64,000 nucleotides of DNA from Halomonas salinarum (GTDB lineage Bacteria > Pseudomonadota > Gammaproteobacteria > Pseudomonadales > Halomonadaceae). The position numbers were made by a program, and so were the translations under genes. Below the pieces are notes generated by a model that was not told the origin of the DNA, did no database searches, and saw only the letters and a program-made list of their open reading frames with translations. The stretch covers positions 1-64,000 of the forward strand of contig NZ_WWNB01000016.1 of NCBI RefSeq assembly GCF_012062845.1, read 5' to 3'. Below, piece after piece: positions 39,501-48,689 of the stretch; position 1 is the stretch's first letter; every line of letters begins with the position of its first letter.

Positions 39501-40514
39501 GAAGCCGCCAAGGAAGGTTAAAAGTGTCAGCGGCACATTGTTGGCGGCCATTGGAATGGCCAGCACATAGGTATCGGGATCGACGCCGGTGCCGGCAAAG
39601 AGCGTCAGGCCGGCAGCAGCCAACGGCAGCACGAAGAGGCCGAAGGCCACCAGGTAAAGGGGGAAGAGCCAGCGGGAACGACGAGCATCGTCGCGATGCG
39701 TGCTCTCGACCACCGCAACATGGAACTGACGCGGCAGGCAGAAGATCGCCAGCATCGCGAGTAAGGTCTGTGCCCAGAAGCTGTTGCCGAAATCCTGCTC
39801 GGCGAGCTGGCGCTGCAGCTCGAGCTGCGTATTGGCGCGCCCCATCAGGTCTCCGAGACCGTCGAAAAGCCCCCAAGTGACATAGGCGCCAAGAATCAGG
39901 AAGGCGGCCAGCTTGACCAGCGACTCGAAGGCGATGGCCTGAATGAGGCCCTCGTGGTGCTCAGTGGCATCGGTATGGCGGGTACCAAAGAGAATCGCGA
40001 ACAGTGCCATCACCGCCGCCACATAGAAGGCCGTGTCGGCAAACAGCGGCGCGCGGGTCATGTCGGTGCTATGGGTGAGCACCTGGAAGCCTGCCGCCAC
40101 CGCCTTCAGCTGCAGCGCGATGTAGGGCAGGGTGCCGATCAGCGCGACCAGGCTGGCGAAAGCGGCCAGTGACTGGGTCTTGCCGTAGCGGGAGGCGATG
40201 AAGTCGGCGATCGAGGTGACGTTCTGGTGCTTGGCGACACGGATCATCTTGGAGAGCACCGGCCAGAACAGCAGGAAGGTGAGGATCGGGCCGACGAAGA
40301 TGCTGGCGAAGGACCAGCCAGACGTCGCGGCCTCGCCTACCGCGCCATAGAAGGTCCAGGAGGTACAGTAGATGGCAAGTGCCAGGCTGTAGATCAACGG
40401 ACGGCGCTGGCTTGGCCCATGTTGTTTGGCGCGTCGGTCGCCGCGCCAGGCGATGCCAAAAAGGACGACGATATACAGAAGCGATATGGCAACCAGTAGC
40501 CAGCCTTGAAACAT
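36558..40514 (-). CDS. crbS: SSS-transporter-domain hybrid sensor histidine kinase (CrbS/MxtR-like)
   Basis: 1318 residues. In order: a sodium/solute symporter-like membrane domain (about 1-500, some 13 segments), a STAC linker (about 535-640), two PAS domains (about 650-890), a coiled coil, HisKA with His954 in AASHDLLQPLNAARLF, HATPase (NFLSNALRYT, DTGPGIP, GLGLGLSIADRM) and a C-terminal receiver with Asp1241 in ILADYHLDN. Homologues sense acetate-related signals and phosphorylate CrbR to switch on acs. Whether the domain also transports is not shown. It is convergent with its presumed regulator. Confidence 0.88.
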   Translation of the reverse strand: MFQGWLLVAISLLYIVVLFGIAWRGDRRAKQHGPSQRRPLIYSLALAIYCTSWTFYGAVGEAATSGWSFASIFVGPILTFLLFWPVLSKMIRVAKHQNVTSIADFIASRYGKTQSLAAFASLVALIGTLPYIALQLKAVAAGFQVLTHSTDMTRAPLFADTAFYVAAVMALFAILFGTRHTDATEHHEGLIQAIAFESLVKLAAFLILGAYVTWGLFDGLGDLMGRANTQLELQRQLAEQDFGNSFWAQTLLAMLAIFCLPRQFHVAVVESTHRDDARRSRWLFPLYLVAFGLFVLPLAAAGLTLFAGTGVDPDTYVLAIPMAANNVPLTLLTFLGGFSAATGMVIVATVAISIMISNEIVIPLLFRLRWFDTKARDYGRLVLRARRVTIVIILGLAYGFYQLTAEFSTLASTGMLSFAAAAQFAPALLGGLYWKRGNRLGVIVGMNLGFAVWAYTLLTPALIQAGVIPGAWLAGGPLGIGWLSPTDLFGLNVGDNFTHGVMLSLGLNLFGYIFVSQMTPQRVVERIQASLFVDSVETRQTPVNRPWTGATTVGDLKVLCERFLSADQVQRAFDDYARRSGKKLDDSQRASIDIIQFTERFLASVLGASSARIVVNSALQGRGIGISDVISIVDEASQVLEFNRALLQATIENINQGISVVDQNLRLVVWNQRYLELFRFPDHLIRVGAPFDKVLRYNAHNGEYGPGDPEEHVELLVNNIREGQPHRYVRYRQDSTVLEVQGTPMPGGGFVYTYQDITRQKRTEEALIRSENNIRIYTDNVPALIAYFDKEYRYLFTNRAYEQVFGIDRNAVIGKRFQEVMPRQVSDEGLPWMRRALSGERVSFEISQRDDEGGTRYLLVTYTPHFGDSGTILGFFALYQDITERRLAEIALKETNENLEERVRERTLALSEANAALRQENRVRAEAEQALRQAKQVAEDANASKTRFLAAASHDLLQPLNAARLFTSALAQQDDAEDLSRTIGHIDNSLQAAEELLSTLLDISKLDAGALTPRRSHFALSEIFRPLRAEFEVMAEERGLDLVVVPTGQWVDSDAQMLRRIVQNFLSNALRYTQQGRVLLGCRRREGGLTIEVWDTGPGIPEAKQAEIFQEFRRLDQTSRHKESEKGLGLGLSIADRMSRVLDHPIKVRSREGVGTVFSVSVPTVTAQQESPQEAEATPRRAGNKLAGTRIVCIDNESLILEGMKAMLTGWGCEVFTATSIGGAKSILRHLEHDPDAILADYHLDNEVTGLMALDALAERSEGPVPGIVITADRTEEVAEEIKRAGYQLLLKPVRPAALRALLTRTLQANRASQRHQS

Positions 40515-40797
40515 GCCTGCTCTCCCTCGAATGTCGGCCCATTCTAGGGCAATGGCGCCCTGTAAGGCAGCCGGTTCTGGGCATCGAATCCGTCAGGCAA
40601 GCGAGGCGGTAGGCTCAGAGCTTGAGAGGTTTCTTCGTCAGGCTTATGCGGGGCTTAGAAGGGGGCTTAAGGGTGCTTGGAAGAGGGCGTTGTATGCAGG
40701 CCCGCGCAGGCCTGCATGACAGGGGAGGTGGCAAGTCCATGGGCAAGTCCATGGAAAAGTCCATGACAAGTGGCTGTTTACGTCGATACCGTCGGCG
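40515..40797 (-). other. Intergenic gap upstream of crbS
   Basis: 283 bases without a credible gene. It holds the hairpin ATGCAGGCC/GGCCTGCAT (near 40695-40718) and three 12-bp tandem units at 40732-40767. Presumably it contains the crbS promoter or leader; no hexamer pair is convincing. Confidence 0.5.
40732..40767. repeat. Three 12-bp tandem repeats
   Basis: GCAAGTCCATGG twice exactly, then AAAAGTCCATGA. They sit upstream of crbS in noncoding sequence. Confidence 0.75.
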
Positions 40798-41313
40798 TCA
40801 GGGGGTGTTGCATACCGCCTTGAACGTCGGATTGCCGGCATCCAGACGCTCGAGTTCGTCAAGTTGCGGCTCGCCGCTGGTCTTATCAAGCGGCAGCTGC
40901 TCGCGGGTGGTGCAGTTCATCAGGTAGGGGCGGGTGGTCACCCGGTCTATCGCCTGTTTTTCGAAGCGATAGCGGATGAACTCCACGAGTTGCTGGTCGT
41001 CCATCTGGCGGCTGATCAAGTTCTCCTGATCGATGACCTCAAAGGCCATGGTCATCGGGAACACATACGTCCATGGCCGCCAGAACATGTTGCCTTTTTC
41101 GCTGCTGACCACTTGAGCCGAGGCCGGCAACTGCTGCTGTTTGTGCTCGAACCAGGTGTATTCGGCATGAATCTGGTAGGCCAGCATGCCGAGCCCACCG
41201 AAGGCCGGAACGATCCAGCGTGGCAGCCGTTTGCCACTGAGCGTGCGCAGCAACAGGGCGATACCCGCTGCACCAAGGCCTGCAAAGACTGCCGCGATCA
41301 GGTGCCACATCAT
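40798..41313 (-). CDS. Hypothetical membrane protein within the acetate locus
   Basis: 171 residues, family not recognised. Two hydrophobic segments near the N-terminus (about 4-24 and 34-47) anchor a soluble remainder, rich in charged residues and with two Cys (MNCTTRE and the near-terminal VCNTP), that could lie in the periplasm. GAGGAA precedes the start. It lies downstream of the symporter gene on the same strand, separated by a hairpin, so it may be a distal part of that transcript. A role in acetate sensing or transport is only suggested by position. Confidence 0.75.
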   Translation of the reverse strand: MMWHLIAAVFAGLGAAGIALLLRTLSGKRLPRWIVPAFGGLGMLAYQIHAEYTWFEHKQQQLPASAQVVSSEKGNMFWRPWTYVFPMTMAFEVIDQENLISRQMDDQQLVEFIRYRFEKQAIDRVTTRPYLMNCTTREQLPLDKTSGEPQLDELERLDAGNPTFKAVCNTP

Positions 41314-41331
41314 ATTCGGGTTTCCTCAAAG

Positions 41332-41361
41332 CAATCGGGCTTCCTGCTGGAAGCCCGATTG
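41332..41361 (-). terminator. Hairpin between the symporter gene and the hypothetical gene
   Basis: CAATCGGGCTT and AAGCCCGATTG form a perfect 11-bp stem with an eight-base loop. No T-run follows on the minus strand, so it may attenuate or stabilise rather than fully terminate. Confidence 0.5.
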
Positions 41362-41407
41362 GGTGATGCCGTGGCGCCGGTTGGCGCTGTCAGGCGTGCA
41401 TTATGAC

Positions 41408-43204
41408 TTAGTGATCCACCGCCATGCCAGCACCCTTCGGATAGCGAACGCTTTCCACCAGATCCTGGATTTCCTGCGGCGGCGCCTTGGTGACGCTTGA
41501 GACGCTGAAGGCGACGGCGAAGTTGATCATCGCACCCACGGCACCGAAGGACAGCGGTGAGATGCCCAGGATCCAGTTATCCGGGGTGTTGGCCAGGGTG
41601 TTGGTGCCCGGAATGAAGAACCAGCCGAGGTAGGTGAAGATGTACAGCAGGGTGGCAACCAGGCCCGAAAGCATGCCGGCGACGGCGCCCACGTTGTTCA
41701 TCCGCTTGGAGAAGATACCCATCATCAGCACCGGGAACAGCGAGGCGCCGGCGATGCCGAAGGCCAGTGCCACCGTCTGGGCGGCGAAGCCCGGCGGATT
41801 GAGGCCCAGGTAGGTCGCCAGCAGGATGGCACCGGCCATCGAGATGCGTGCTGCCAGCATTTCACCCTTCTCGGTGATTCTTGGGTTGATCATGGTCTTG
41901 ATCAGGTCGTGGCTGACCGCCGAGGAGATGGCGAGCAGCAGACCCGCTGCGGTAGACAGAGCGGCTGCGATACCACCCGCGGCGATCAGGCCGATGACCC
42001 AACTCGGCAGATTGGCGATTTCGGGGTTGGCGAGCACCAGGATATCGTTGTTGACGTCAAGTTCACTGCCTTCCCAGCCGCGCTGCTCGGCGGTATCAGC
42101 GAAGGCCTCGTTGCTGTCGTTATAGACCTGGATGCGGCCATCGTTGTTCTTGTCGGTGTAGGTGATCAGACCGGTTTCTTCCCAGGTCCTGACCCACTCG
42201 GGACGATCTTCGTAGAGGATCGGGCTGGTGGCAGCCTCATCATAGTTCTCGACCTGGCCTGCCATGTCCGGATAGACGGTGGTCATCAGGTTAAGGCGCG
42301 CCATGGAGCCCACGGCGGGGGCGGTCAGGTAGAGCAAAGCGATGAACACCAGTGCCCAGCCAGCGGACCAGCGAGCATCGGCGACCTTGGGGACGGTGAA
42401 GAAGCGAATGATGACATGAGGCAGACCAGCGGTACCGACCATCAGCGACATGGTGAACAGCACCATGTTCAGCTTGTTGTCGACGTCGGCGGTGTAGTCG
42501 CGAAAGCCCAGCGCATTGATCACGTCATCCAGTTTGGCAAGCAGCGGCACACCGGATTCGGTGTGGGTGCTGAAAAGCCCCAGTCCCGGGATGGGGTTGC
42601 CGGTCAGTTCAAGAGAGATGAACACGGCCGGGATGGTGTAGGCGATGATCAGCACGATGTACTGGGCGACCTGGGTGTAGGTGATGCCCTTCATGCCGCC
42701 GAAGACCGCATACAGGAAGACGATGAAGGCGGCAATCCAGATGCCCCAGGTGTTGCTGACTTCCAGGAAGCGCGAGAAGGCGACACCGGCACCGGTCATC
42801 TGGCCGATGACGTAGGTGATCGACGCCACGATCAGGCAGATGACCGCCACCAGGCGTGCGGTGTTGCTGTAGAAGCGGTCGCCGATGAAGTCTGGCACCG
42901 TGAACTTGCCGAACTTGCGCAGGTAAGGCGCCAGCAGCATTGCCAGAATGACGTAGCCGCCGGTCCAGCCCATCAGGAAGGTAGAGTTGGCGTAACCGCC
43001 GGAGGCCAGCAGGCCCGCCATGGAAATGAAGGAGGCCGCCGACATCCAGTCTGCGGCCGTTGCCATGCCGTTGGTGATCGGATGTACCCCGCCGCCGGCA
43101 ACATAGAAGTCCTTGGTGGAACCCGCTCGGGCCCAGATCGCGATCCCGATATACAGGGCGAAGGAGGCGCCCACGAATAACAGGTTGATGGCAAATTGAC
43201 TCAT
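41408..43204 (-). CDS. actP: Sodium/solute symporter, acetate-permease type (VC_2705 subfamily)
   Basis: 598 residues, longer than E. coli ActP (549). SSS-family fold with 13 or so membrane segments: GGGVHPITNGMATAADWMSAASFI, IAAALSTAAGLLLAISSA. The extra length is mainly an extracytoplasmic loop (about 320-385) containing an EF-hand-like DKNNDGRIQVYN at residues 351-362. It pairs with the small DUF4212 subunit encoded four bases upstream. The acetate substrate is inferred from family and from the neighbouring acs and sensor genes. Confidence 0.88.
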   Translation of the reverse strand: MSQFAINLLFVGASFALYIGIAIWARAGSTKDFYVAGGGVHPITNGMATAADWMSAASFISMAGLLASGGYANSTFLMGWTGGYVILAMLLAPYLRKFGKFTVPDFIGDRFYSNTARLVAVICLIVASITYVIGQMTGAGVAFSRFLEVSNTWGIWIAAFIVFLYAVFGGMKGITYTQVAQYIVLIIAYTIPAVFISLELTGNPIPGLGLFSTHTESGVPLLAKLDDVINALGFRDYTADVDNKLNMVLFTMSLMVGTAGLPHVIIRFFTVPKVADARWSAGWALVFIALLYLTAPAVGSMARLNLMTTVYPDMAGQVENYDEAATSPILYEDRPEWVRTWEETGLITYTDKNNDGRIQVYNDSNEAFADTAEQRGWEGSELDVNNDILVLANPEIANLPSWVIGLIAAGGIAAALSTAAGLLLAISSAVSHDLIKTMINPRITEKGEMLAARISMAGAILLATYLGLNPPGFAAQTVALAFGIAGASLFPVLMMGIFSKRMNNVGAVAGMLSGLVATLLYIFTYLGWFFIPGTNTLANTPDNWILGISPLSFGAVGAMINFAVAFSVSSVTKAPPQEIQDLVESVRYPKGAGMAVDH

Positions 43205-43208
43205 GCGG

Positions 43209-43475
43209 TTACTCCCCGAGGTCGAACTTTTTGTCGAGGCGATTCATCTTCCATGCATAGAAGAAGATGATGCCGATAAAGGTGAGGATCGAGCCTTGCT
43301 GAGCGAACCAGAAGCCCAGGTCGGTCCCGCCCACGGGGATGCCCGCCAACAGCGGACGCAGCAGGATGGCGCAGCCATAGGACACCAGTGCCCAGACGAT
43401 CAGGCAGCCGGTGATCAGACGTACGTTGGCCGACCAGTAAGCAGCAGCATTGGATTTGTCATCTGCCATAGTCAT
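43209..43475 (-). CDS. DUF4212 small subunit of the symporter
   Basis: 88 residues, two membrane segments (about 20-41 and 58-76), with DLGFWFAQQGSILTF between them, the conserved family stretch. DUF4212 proteins are encoded immediately before VC_2705-type symporters and are taken as an accessory subunit. GGAGAG lies upstream of the ATG. Confidence 0.88.
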   Translation of the reverse strand: MTMADDKSNAAAYWSANVRLITGCLIVWALVSYGCAILLRPLLAGIPVGGTDLGFWFAQQGSILTFIGIIFFYAWKMNRLDKKFDLGE

Positions 43476-44136
43476 GCTCTCCGGATATTCCAGAATTAAG
43501 TTATTGCACCGATTTCAAGCGCGATGTTTCAGCGGAATCATGAATGACACATCACCCGGTGACACCTTGCCAGCCTGAGCTGGATTCGTGTCGTTTGAGT
43601 GTTGCGTTGCCATCATGAACCTCATCATCGACTCTCGTTCCGTGCCTCTATTAGATGCTGGTTTGTTGTTTCGTTGTCTTCGATGGAATGCGGATTGAGG
43701 TCAATGCATTCGTCAGCACTGATACTGGTCAAAAACCCTGAAAAAATAATCCCAGACTTTGGTATCAAGCCTCACTGCTGTTGTGAAAGGTTTTTCTAAA
43801 GTTGTTCATATTCAATGCCTTATTGTGGGTTGTGGCTTTTTAAAGTCGGCTTTTACTGGCGAGGTTAGGACGATGGTATAGCACGGCTTTGATCCACATC
43901 ATTAAAAGAGAAAAGGTTGTACGATGGTCTAGGTGTCGGTCCACTAGACGCTGTTGCTATGCTGCAAGACAGTCAAACGATGGTTGTCGGATGCATTCAG
44001 GTCGATTATCACTGTCGTCACCTGCAAAGACACCGACCGTTTTCTTGATGTGAATAATACGAAGGTCGCGCCATGCGGCCGATGTAGTGTGCAACCATCC
44101 GCGGCGACCTAGCCGCCGCAATACGAGGTCATCGCC
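43476..44136. promoter_or_regulatory. 661-bp AT-rich divergent regulatory region
   Basis: The longest gene-free stretch in the window, visibly richer in A and T than its flanks, especially 43620-43920. It must hold promoters for the DUF4212-symporter pair (minus) and the DUF294 gene (plus). It contains an Fnr/Anr-like box at 43889-43902. Small open frames here have no coding features or ribosome binding sites that I trust. A small RNA cannot be excluded. Confidence 0.6.
43889..43902. promoter_or_regulatory. Fnr/Anr-box-like operator in the acetate locus
   Basis: TTGAT-CCAC-ATCAT differs from the consensus TTGAT-N4-ATCAA by one base. On the minus strand a TAACCT hexamer (43867 down to 43862) lies so that the box centre is about 40-41 bases before the expected start, the usual spacing for Fnr activation towards the symporter genes. 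Confidence 0.5.
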
Positions 44137-45954
44137 ATGGTCGATGTCGATCTCTCTCAACCCCCCTTCTCGCTTCTCGATGACGAGGGGCGTGATCTGG
44201 TGAGGCGAGGCGTGGATCTTGCCTACTACGATAGTGACGAGGTGTTACTCGACGCGGGTCAGCCCGGCGAATACGTCTATCTGATCCACAAGGGCGAGGT
44301 GGCCGAGCTTGATACCTCGGAGCCATCCGCGACGGCACGCATTGGCCACTACACGGCGGGAGATTTATTCGGCGCCATCAGTATCCTCAACGGCAAGAGC
44401 CGCTATCGTTTCAAGGCCGAGCAGGAGTGTCTTTGCTATCTGATGCCGCGCGACCTCTTCGAGCGGCTTTGCGAGCGCTATCCCGCCTTCTCCGAATTCT
44501 TTCGCCAGCGCCTGTCTGACAAGACGCGGCTGATGACCGAGCGGCGAGCCGAGGGCGGCGTGAGCATGGCCGGCTTCATGTTGGCACGCATTGCCGAGTG
44601 CATGCGTCCGCCACTGCTTGTCGAGGCCGATACCAGCATCGCCACGGCCGTTCGCACACTCAGTGACAGCCGTGCCGACAGCCTGCTGGTCTGTCAGGCG
44701 TCGCGGCTGGGCATGGTCACCAAGACCGATCTGCTCAATGCGCTGGTCATCGATGGTCGGGACCAGCAAGACCCGGTGACCGAGATCGCCCATTTTTCCC
44801 TGGTCAGTGCCAGGCCCGATCAGTATCTGTTCGAGGCATTGGTCAATATGACCCGCCACGAGGTCGCGCGGGTGGTGGTGCTCGAGGGCAGTCGGGCCGT
44901 GGGGGTCGTCGAACTCACTGACGTGCTCAGCTACTTTTCGAGCCGCAGCTACGTGGTCAGCCTGCAGGTCGAGCAGGCGGACAGTCTCGATGAGCTGGCG
45001 GCAGCAAGCGCACGCACCCCCGAGCTGGTCAAGGCGCTGATGATGCAGGGCGTCAAGCTGCGTTTTGCCATGGATCTACTGGCAGCACTGAATGGCCGCA
45101 TCATGAATAAGGCCTGGGGCTTTAAGATCGATGCGTCGAAGCAGCACCAGAGCTGTCTGATGGTCATGGGCAGCGAAGGGCGTGGCGAGCAGATTCTCAA
45201 GACCGACCAGGATAACGGACTCATCCTTGCCGATGATGCCGACTGGCCCGACTGTAACGAAGAGATGAGCGAGTTCACGGAGACACTGGTAGCACTTGGC
45301 TATCCGCGCTGCCCGGGCAATATCATGGTCTCCAACCCGGAGTGGGTCGGGCGGGTCAAGGACTGGCGAAAACGTATTACTCGCTGGATCGACCGACGCG
45401 ACGGCGAGAGCCTGATGAAACTGGCAATCATCCTTGATGCCCATGCGGTAGGTGGCAATACTGCCTTGCTAGACGAGGTGCGTGATGCGTTGTTCAAGGC
45501 CTGTGCCGGCAATGAGCTGCTGCTCACCTACTTTGCTCGGGCGGCGCTGCAGTTTTCCACCCCGCTGAGCCTGTTCGGTTCCCTGAAAAAGCTCCAGCAC
45601 GGTATCGACATCAAGAAGGGCGGCATCTTTCCCATCGTGCATGGTGTGCGCACCATGGCTCTGGAACGTGGCATTCGCGCCACCTCGACCCTTGAGAGGC
45701 TGGACGCCCTGGTAGCCGATGGTCGGCTCGAAGCGAGCTTTGCCGAGGACCTGGGCGAAGCCCTATCCCTTTTCACTGAGCTGCGCCTGAAGCAGCAGCT
45801 TGAGCATCTGGATGGTATCAATGCCGAACGCGACCCGAATCGTGTGGTCGTGCAGCAGCTGTCGTCGCTTGAACGTGACCTGCTCCGCGAGGCGCTACAT
45901 ATCGTCAAGGACTTCAAGCAGCGCCTGACTCAGCGCTTTCATCTCGAATACTGA
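44137..45954 (+). CDS. cNMP-binding / CBS / DUF294 nucleotidyltransferase-like protein
   Basis: 605 residues. In order: a cyclic-nucleotide-binding-like domain (about 25-135, GQPGEYVYLIHKGEVAEL), two CBS domains (about 150-275), a DUF294 nucleotidyltransferase-like domain (MGSEGRGEQILKTDQDNGL, about 343-360, resembling the GlnD active site) and a helical DUF294 C-terminal domain. The architecture suggests a ligand-sensing nucleotide-transfer protein; the substrate is unknown. The same gene accompanies acetate permeases in Pseudomonas. Coupled by a one-base overlap to the exonuclease gene. Confidence 0.88.
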   Translation: MVDVDLSQPPFSLLDDEGRDLVRRGVDLAYYDSDEVLLDAGQPGEYVYLIHKGEVAELDTSEPSATARIGHYTAGDLFGAISILNGKSRYRFKAEQECLCYLMPRDLFERLCERYPAFSEFFRQRLSDKTRLMTERRAEGGVSMAGFMLARIAECMRPPLLVEADTSIATAVRTLSDSRADSLLVCQASRLGMVTKTDLLNALVIDGRDQQDPVTEIAHFSLVSARPDQYLFEALVNMTRHEVARVVVLEGSRAVGVVELTDVLSYFSSRSYVVSLQVEQADSLDELAAASARTPELVKALMMQGVKLRFAMDLLAALNGRIMNKAWGFKIDASKQHQSCLMVMGSEGRGEQILKTDQDNGLILADDADWPDCNEEMSEFTETLVALGYPRCPGNIMVSNPEWVGRVKDWRKRITRWIDRRDGESLMKLAIILDAHAVGGNTALLDEVRDALFKACAGNELLLTYFARAALQFSTPLSLFGSLKKLQHGIDIKKGGIFPIVHGVRTMALERGIRATSTLERLDALVADGRLEASFAEDLGEALSLFTELRLKQQLEHLDGINAERDPNRVVVQQLSSLERDLLREALHIVKDFKQRLTQRFHLEY

Positions 45955-46586
45955 TGGCAGGAGGCAGGATGTTAAAAGCGTGGCGTCGAGTGACCGACCG
46001 CCGTCGTCAGGCAGATGGCGACTACGGTTGGCTGTTCAATCCCTATACCGGCGACGAGATGGTGGCCATCGATTGCGAGACCACCGGCCTCGATACGCGT
46101 CGCGATGAGCTGGTGTCGATCGCGGCGGTCAAGCTGCGCGGTGATCGCGTGCTGACCAGCGAATCGTTGGATATTCACCTGTCACGCCCGGCACGCTTGA
46201 CGGGCGACTCGATACGCATTCATGGCCTTAGGGGCATCGATCTGGAGGGCGGGGCAAGCGTCGAGGATGCTCTCACGCAGTTTCTGGATTTTGTGGGTAA
46301 CCGGCCGCTGGTGGGCTGGTGTGTGGCCTTCGATATCGCCATGCTCAACCGTCAGCTGCGCCCCCGCTTCGGTTTCGACTTGCCCAACGCCACCGTCGAT
46401 ATCGCCCAGCGTTATGCGCGGACGCTGCGGCGCGCCACCCCGGAGCTGGAACCCAGCCTGCGTTTCGAATCCATGGCCGAGGCCCTGGGGGTCCCGGTCA
46501 TGGGCCGTCACACTGCCCTTGGGGACGCCGTGACAACCGCCCTGATGTACGTGCGCCTGAACAAGGCCGGCCGCGTCACGGCGTGA
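45954..46586 (+). CDS. DnaQ-like 3'-5' exonuclease
   Basis: 210 residues from ATG 45954, or 205 from ATG 45969, which has AGGAGG but only four bases away. DEDDh exonuclease fold: MVAIDCETTGLDTRRDE (Asp and Glu ligands), the mid Asp in GWCVAFDIAMLN, and HTALGDAVTTA (His and Asp). It is not the replicative epsilon subunit, judging from context and termini. It forms an operon with the DUF294 protein; the joint function is unknown. Confidence 0.88.
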   Translation: MAGGRMLKAWRRVTDRRRQADGDYGWLFNPYTGDEMVAIDCETTGLDTRRDELVSIAAVKLRGDRVLTSESLDIHLSRPARLTGDSIRIHGLRGIDLEGGASVEDALTQFLDFVGNRPLVGWCVAFDIAMLNRQLRPRFGFDLPNATVDIAQRYARTLRRATPELEPSLRFESMAEALGVPVMGRHTALGDAVTTALMYVRLNKAGRVTA

Positions 46587-46716
46587 TATGGCCGGCGTGC
46601 TCGACGACTCCCTAGAAGTCGAGTCTTGTGGTCTGACGTTACAGCCCTCAAGTCAGCTGTAGAGAGGCCGTTAGGCTGGCTTCTTTTCACGCCTGGTCGC
46701 GGCCCCCGGGTGCCAG

Positions 46717-46725
46717 TGATAAGAT
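46717..46725 (+). promoter_or_regulatory. Extended -10 promoter candidate for ttcA
   Basis: TGATAAGAT matches the TGn-TATAAT extended -10 pattern. The leader to ttcA would be about 27 bases. Confidence 0.4.
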
Positions 46726-46758
46726 GGCGGCTCATTTCCGTCCACTTTTGCTGCGATC

Positions 46759-47673
<915 letters not shown>

Positions 47674-47707
47674 CTGACGCCACGGCGACGCGCCTTGGGC
47701 CCATCGA

Positions 47708-47747
47708 CATAAAAAACGCCAAGCTCACGGGCTTGGCGTTTTTTATG
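47708..47747. terminator. Bidirectional terminator between ttcA and fnr
   Basis: A perfect 17-bp stem (CATAAAAAACGCCAAGC with its complement) around a six-base loop has A- and T-runs for both directions. Confidence 0.92.
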
Positions 47748-47778
47748 GTGCATCGTTGTGTGGGGCGTTCGGCGACGG

Positions 47779-48525
47779 CTAGTCGTTGATTGAGCAGCCG
47801 TCGTTGGTAAGCTCGCAGAGGGTATCAAGATCGAGGATGTTGACCTCGCGGCCAGACACGGCCACCAGATTCTGCTGCTGAAAGCGTCCCAGAATGCGGC
47901 TGACCGTTTCCACGGCGAGTCCCAGGTAATTGCCGATATCGGCGCGAGACATCGACAGCCGGAAGCTGTACGCCGAGTAGCCACGGCGGCGGAAGCGCGA
48001 CGACAAGTTGACCAGAAAGCTTGCCAGCCGCTCATCGGCGGTCTTGCGGGAAAGCAGGCGTAGCATGCGCCGGTCATCGCGCAACTCCTTGCTGAGGCTG
48101 CGATAGATCTGGGCGCGCAGCTCCGGCAGGTGTTCGGATAGGCTATCCAGGCGATCGAAGGGGATCTCGCAGACAGTGGTCGTCTCAAGCGCCACGACCG
48201 TGCCGGGGTAGTATTCCTCGTCGATGCCGTCCAGTCCCACCAGTTCACTGGGCAGGTAAAAATTGGTTAGCTGCTCATCACCGCTGCCGGCACTGCTGAG
48301 CTGCTTGAGGCTACCGGAACGAACCGCAAAGACGCTTGAGAAGGGTGTTTCCTGGCGTACCAGAGTCTCGCCCTTCTTGAGCGGCGCGCGACGACGAATG
48401 ATGGCATCGAAGCGCTCCATGTCCTCGACTTCAAGCGCCAGTGGCAGGCACAGCGAGCTGAGGCTACAGGTCTGGCAGCGCGTTTCAGTGAGGCGACCTC
48501 GTTGAGCGAGCGCATTCGAGGGCAT
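47779..48525 (-). CDS. fnr: Fnr/Anr-type oxygen-sensing regulator
   Basis: 248 residues. The 4Fe-4S ligands are Cys17, Cys20, Cys26 and Cys119 (RCQTCSLSSLC; TTVCEIPF), the same spacing as E. coli Fnr (20, 23, 29, 122). A cNMP-like domain and dimer helix precede the HTH (RADIGNYLGLAVETVSRILGRF), whose ExxSR motif reads TTGAT half-sites. It activates microaerobic genes. It sits downstream of hemN and the cco operon, one of which has a matching box. Confidence 0.95.
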   Translation of the reverse strand: MPSNALAQRGRLTETRCQTCSLSSLCLPLALEVEDMERFDAIIRRRAPLKKGETLVRQETPFSSVFAVRSGSLKQLSSAGSGDEQLTNFYLPSELVGLDGIDEEYYPGTVVALETTTVCEIPFDRLDSLSEHLPELRAQIYRSLSKELRDDRRMLRLLSRKTADERLASFLVNLSSRFRRRGYSAYSFRLSMSRADIGNYLGLAVETVSRILGRFQQQNLVAVSGREVNILDLDTLCELTNDGCSIND

Positions 48526-48689
48526 GTCTTTCTCCTTGACGTCTTGCCTTCATAGTCTAGTCCATCGCATGCCACATTATGGAAGAGGTCGCCGGCGAGG
48601 CAAAGTGTCCTTTGGGCCGAGACCCCGAACATCGATGCGGCGAGCGACCTGGAAGGGAGGTGGATATGAGCGTTGTTAAGACATTGGGA

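Noticed and set aside
40644-40889. 81-codon minus-strand frame upstream of crbS with a WTFPWTCPWTC repeat
   Set aside because: The peptide repeat simply mirrors the 12-bp DNA tandem; it overlaps the end of the hypothetical gene and lacks a ribosome binding site.
48526-48689. Fnr/Anr autoregulatory box before fnr
   Set aside because: No TTGAT-N4-ATCAA-like palindrome is present in this gap.
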